DNA of 14,989 nt from Candidatus Peribacteraceae bacterium (GTDB taxonomy: Bacteria; Patescibacteriota; Gracilibacteria; Peribacterales; Peribacteraceae), in contig JAGORY010000024.1 in the NCBI GenBank assembly GCA_018062585.1, forward strand, positions 1-14,989, read 5' to 3'. The first letter of the stretch is position 1, and every line of letters starts with the position of its first letter. A program made the translations under genes and the position numbers. The notes below the pieces were generated by a model that saw only the letters and a list, made by a program, of their open reading frames with translations, was not told where the DNA came from and did no database searches. Shown piece after piece: positions 13,178-14,989 of the stretch.

Positions 13178-13792
13178 TCAAAGCCGCACACGCTTTGGAC
13201 CTATCCAGTACAAAAACACGAGCAGAATCACGATGCCTCCAATGCCAAGTTGGTACGAGATTGGCAGACTTCCGTAGTACGCGTACGCGGTCGCAGACGG
13301 CGCGGAAGCGAGCAGTGTGACGAAGAAAAACCGCACTCCACTGATGTGCGTGAAGATGCCGAACGCGTAACTGATGATATCGCCGTGAAAAACAAACCGG
13401 ATCAGAACGGAGTGCATAAATCCCTTATCGCGAACAAGTTCTTGGAGCATGGTCATCTGCGACTCCGGAAGCATTTTCGTGACGAACGGTTTTCCAAATG
13501 TGCGCGCAAACACGAAGAGAATCTGTCCGCCGATCACCCATGCCGCACATGTCAGCACTGCCGCCGTCTGCCAACCCCAGAGCGCTACCGCCGCCGGAAC
13601 GAATGGCAGAATGCTAGCAAACGGTATCACGACCGAAAGAACCCCGAGACCCACGTACGCGGCCTTGCCGTAGCCGTGCGCCCCCTGCATGAGCAAGCGG
13701 AAGGCATCCAGATGTTCGCGCACATAGAACGAGATGCCGACGAACAGAAGGATCGAGAGGAGAACCGGAATGATGTGCTTCAGAATTTTCAC
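13178..13792 (-). CDS. DedA/VTT-domain integral membrane protein
   Basis: This is an approximately 204-residue membrane protein of the SNARE-associated/VTT (DedA, TVP38/TMEM64) type. The pattern is an N-terminal transmembrane helix and a GWQTAAVLTCAAWVIGGQILFVFARTFGKPF segment split by re-entrant helices. A conserved R(F)VFHGDIISYAFGI region and the closing SATAYAYYGS follow. Members act in lipid scrambling, often of undecaprenyl phosphate or phosphatidylethanolamine, and affect envelope homeostasis. I prefer GTG 13792 (MKILKHIIPVLL), with TACTAT six bases upstream. GTG 13834 with TATTTT five bases upstream is nearly as good and would add 14 residues. It is upstream of mgtE on the same strand, and co-transcription is possible. 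The substrate is unknown. Confidence 0.85.
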   Translation of the reverse strand: MKILKHIIPVLLSILLFVGISFYVREHLDAFRLLMQGAHGYGKAAYVGLGVLSVVIPFASILPFVPAAVALWGWQTAAVLTCAAWVIGGQILFVFARTFGKPFVTKMLPESQMTMLQELVRDKGFMHSVLIRFVFHGDIISYAFGIFTHISGVRFFFVTLLASAPSATAYAYYGSLPISYQLGIGGIVILLVFLYWIGPKRVRL

Positions 13793-13798
13793 GCGCAA

Positions 13799-13804
13799 AT
13801 AGTA
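13799..13804 (-). promoter_or_regulatory. Candidate -10 box (TACTAT) of the DedA-like gene
   Basis: On the minus strand TACTAT is followed by six bases and GTG 13792. The match is four of six, so this is a weak call supported mainly by the recurring spacing in this window. A competing TATTTT box sits five bases before GTG 13834. Confidence 0.3.
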
Positions 13805-13869
13805 CTCCCCTGTCGGGCCTGATACAGTGCGCACGTAAGAAAATACGACCCGCTCCGTCCTCTTGTACG

Positions 13870-14202
13870 ATGGCCACGACCCAGTCCACTGCCGATTTTC
13901 TCACAGCTCAGGCTTCGCAGGCCGGCATCGTGCGGAACCGAAAAATGTTCGGAGAATATGCACTGTACTGCGATGAGAAAGTCGTAGCGCTCATCTGCGA
14001 CGACAAGCTCTTCGTGAAGCCAACGGATGCGGGCAGGAATTTCGCCGAGCAGCCGGAAGAAGCTCCGCCGTATCCGGGATCAAAACCGTTTCTGCTTATC
14101 GAAGAGGACAGGTGGGAAGACCGTACGTGGCTTTCGGAGCTCATCAGAATCACTGCCGAGGCATTACCCGCACCGAAGCCGAAGAAAAAGAAGAAAAAAT
14201 AG
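13870..14202 (+). CDS. TfoX N-terminal-domain protein with lysine tail
   Basis: This 110-residue cytoplasmic protein matches the TfoX N-terminal domain throughout: IVRNRKMFGEYALYCDEKVVALICDDKLFVKPTDAG, then PPYPGSKPFLLIEED, then WEDRTWLSELIRITAEALP. It ends with a basic tail (KPKKKKKK), as is common in single-domain members. In Gammaproteobacteria the full-length TfoX/Sxy regulates competence genes through CRP. The stand-alone N-terminal domain is widespread and its biochemical role is not established. The C-terminal TfoX domain is absent here. The start ATG 13870 has no Shine-Dalgarno and no convincing -10 box at the short spacing. It is divergent from the DedA-like gene, and its stop lies 18 bases from the convergent SGNH gene. 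Confidence 0.88.
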   Translation: MATTQSTADFLTAQASQAGIVRNRKMFGEYALYCDEKVVALICDDKLFVKPTDAGRNFAEQPEEAPPYPGSKPFLLIEEDRWEDRTWLSELIRITAEALPAPKPKKKKKK

Positions 14203-14220
14203 CCGTCCGAACGCCGATTT

Positions 14221-14934
14221 TCAGATCTCCTTCATCACCTCTCTGATCGTGCGGTACCACTCAGCATATCCTGCTCCCGTGAGGTGCAGCTCATCTGCAG
14301 CATAGGCTTCTGGCTTTTCGCGGAATGGATCATCCTCAGCTTCATGATACAGGTCGACATACGTAACGCCGTTCTGTGCCGCGATCCGTGTGTATTCAGC
14401 GCGATAGCGGAGCGTCCGTGATCGCATAATCCGAGACACCGGCCACGGGAAAAGTGGTGCTAAGCCGATGTTTCCGGAATGCAGCGCGTACACTTTTTTT
14501 CCCGCAGCTGTCGATTTTCTGAAGAGCTCTTCGAGAGTGACCGTAAATTCTGTCATCGGAGTGGCACGCAAAATATCATTGGCTCCTATCTGCAGAAGCA
14601 CAATATCGAAATCCTGGTGCGGAACGTTCGGAAAATTTCTGACCGCATCCGCGACTTTCCATCCGTTGACGCTCTCATTTTGAATGTACGCAATCGGAAA
14701 CTCCGTACCGAACATTCCCGCGATGGACTCTGTAGGATCGTCAACGCCCGTGCCGACGCCGGTACTGTCACCTATAACCAAGATACGCGGCTTGCCTTCC
14801 GTGAGGCGCCGTTCATACCGTGCGCTCATTTTCACAAGTTCGGAACTTTTGCGCGTAAGGATGAAGAAGCGAATGCCCTGGAAGAGCAGGCAACCAACGA
14901 TTCCTATAATAATGAGGATGACTACGATTCGCAT
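14221..14934 (-). CDS. Membrane-anchored SGNH/GDSL hydrolase
   Basis: This 237-residue protein begins with an N-terminal hydrophobic helix (residues 2-26) and a basic stop, consistent with a signal anchor and an extracytoplasmic enzyme domain. The SGNH blocks are visible: GDST with nucleophile Ser57, a Gly at about 91 in NESVNGW, GAND with Asn119, and DELH with Asp214 and His217. The catalytic set is complete, so esterase, lipase or deacetylase activity is expected, perhaps on wall or surface glycan. ATG 14934 (MRIVVIL) is preferred because TACGAT lies six bases upstream. ATG 14955 would add MREYDHH and run through that box. The substrate cannot be read from sequence. Confidence 0.88.
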   Translation of the reverse strand: MRIVVILIIIGIVGCLLFQGIRFFILTRKSSELVKMSARYERRLTEGKPRILVIGDSTGVGTGVDDPTESIAGMFGTEFPIAYIQNESVNGWKVADAVRNFPNVPHQDFDIVLLQIGANDILRATPMTEFTVTLEELFRKSTAAGKKVYALHSGNIGLAPLFPWPVSRIMRSRTLRYRAEYTRIAAQNGVTYVDLYHEAEDDPFREKPEAYAADELHLTGAGYAEWYRTIREVMKEI

Positions 14935-14940
14935 ATGATG

Positions 14941-14946
14941 ATCGTA
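14941..14946 (-). promoter_or_regulatory. -10 box (TACGAT) of the SGNH hydrolase gene
   Basis: On the minus strand TACGAT ends six bases before ATG 14934, the same hexamer as metG and the same spacing as the VirB4-like gene. A GGGAG run upstream would be too far from the ATG (about 12 bases) for normal ribosome binding. Confidence 0.45.
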
Positions 14947-14989
14947 CTCCCTCATCGAGGACTTCGGTTGAAATAGAAGCCTGGTCGAA

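Noticed and set aside
12980..13822. Plus-strand open frame of 280 codons opposite mgtE and the DedA-like gene
   Set aside because: It spans two well-recognised minus-strand membrane protein genes and has no motif of its own; its composition is that of a reverse-complement shadow.
3679..14955. Alternative genetic code with UGA read as glycine, as in Gracilibacteria
   Set aside because: TGA ends fmt, the SLH protein, the glycosyltransferase, two of the pilin-like genes, the DedA-like gene and the SGNH gene exactly where the families end, and no gene needs UGA read-through.

Overview
The window reads as part of a Candidate Phyla Radiation (Patescibacteria) chromosome, plausibly of the Peregrinibacteria/Peribacteria type. 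This is an inference from the gene mix and was not tested by phylogeny. The clues are compact genes, a VirB4-like secretion ATPase, small signal-peptide pilin-like proteins of the VirB2/TrbC type, an S-layer-homology protein with calcium-type repeats, a tiny PUR-domain protein, and almost no Shine-Dalgarno sequences. Standard stop codons fit every gene. UGA terminates fmt, the S-layer protein and the glycosyltransferase, so the glycine-UGA code of Gracilibacteria is not in use. No rRNA, tRNA, CRISPR array, insertion sequence or origin was seen, and no gene-free stretch exceeds about 160 bases.

Layout. Positions 3-3588 (+) hold the tail of an unknown coiled-coil protein, an unrecognised helical protein (271-1575) with codon use unlike its neighbours, and a VirB4/TraC-like ATPase with its own extended -10 promoter. 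Positions 3679-5120 (-) hold rbfA and then an NrnA-like DHH phosphoesterase, a common bacterial gene pair. Positions 5204-7356 (+) hold fmt, translationally coupled through TGATG to an exported SLH/type-3-repeat surface protein. Positions 7428-7757 (-) hold a PUR/DUF3276-like small protein. Positions 7939-9465 (-) hold metG. Positions 9526-10963 (-) hold an overlapping operon of three exported, cysteine-bearing, two- or four-helix pilin-like proteins. Positions 11052-11768 (+) hold a GT2 glycosyltransferase. Positions 11777-13792 (-) hold mgtE and, upstream of it, a DedA/VTT membrane protein. Positions 13870-14202 (+) hold a TfoX N-terminal-domain protein. Positions 14221-14934 (-) hold a membrane-anchored SGNH hydrolase.

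How they fit together. The VirB4-like ATPase and the pilin trio could serve one cell-surface pilus or DNA-transfer machine, although they sit in separate transcription units. The SLH protein, glycosyltransferase and SGNH hydrolase point to envelope building. fmt, metG, rbfA and nrnA are translation and RNA-turnover housekeeping genes.

Two patterns stand out beyond the genes. First, nearly every gene at the head of a transcription unit has a -10-like hexamer ending only 6-11 bases before its start codon, so leaderless mRNAs look like the rule. Second, several gene ends carry low-complexity inverted arrays with an exact 7-base period. One array supplies the stop codons of both convergent genes that flank it, and a related run of heptads is embedded in the fmt coding sequence.
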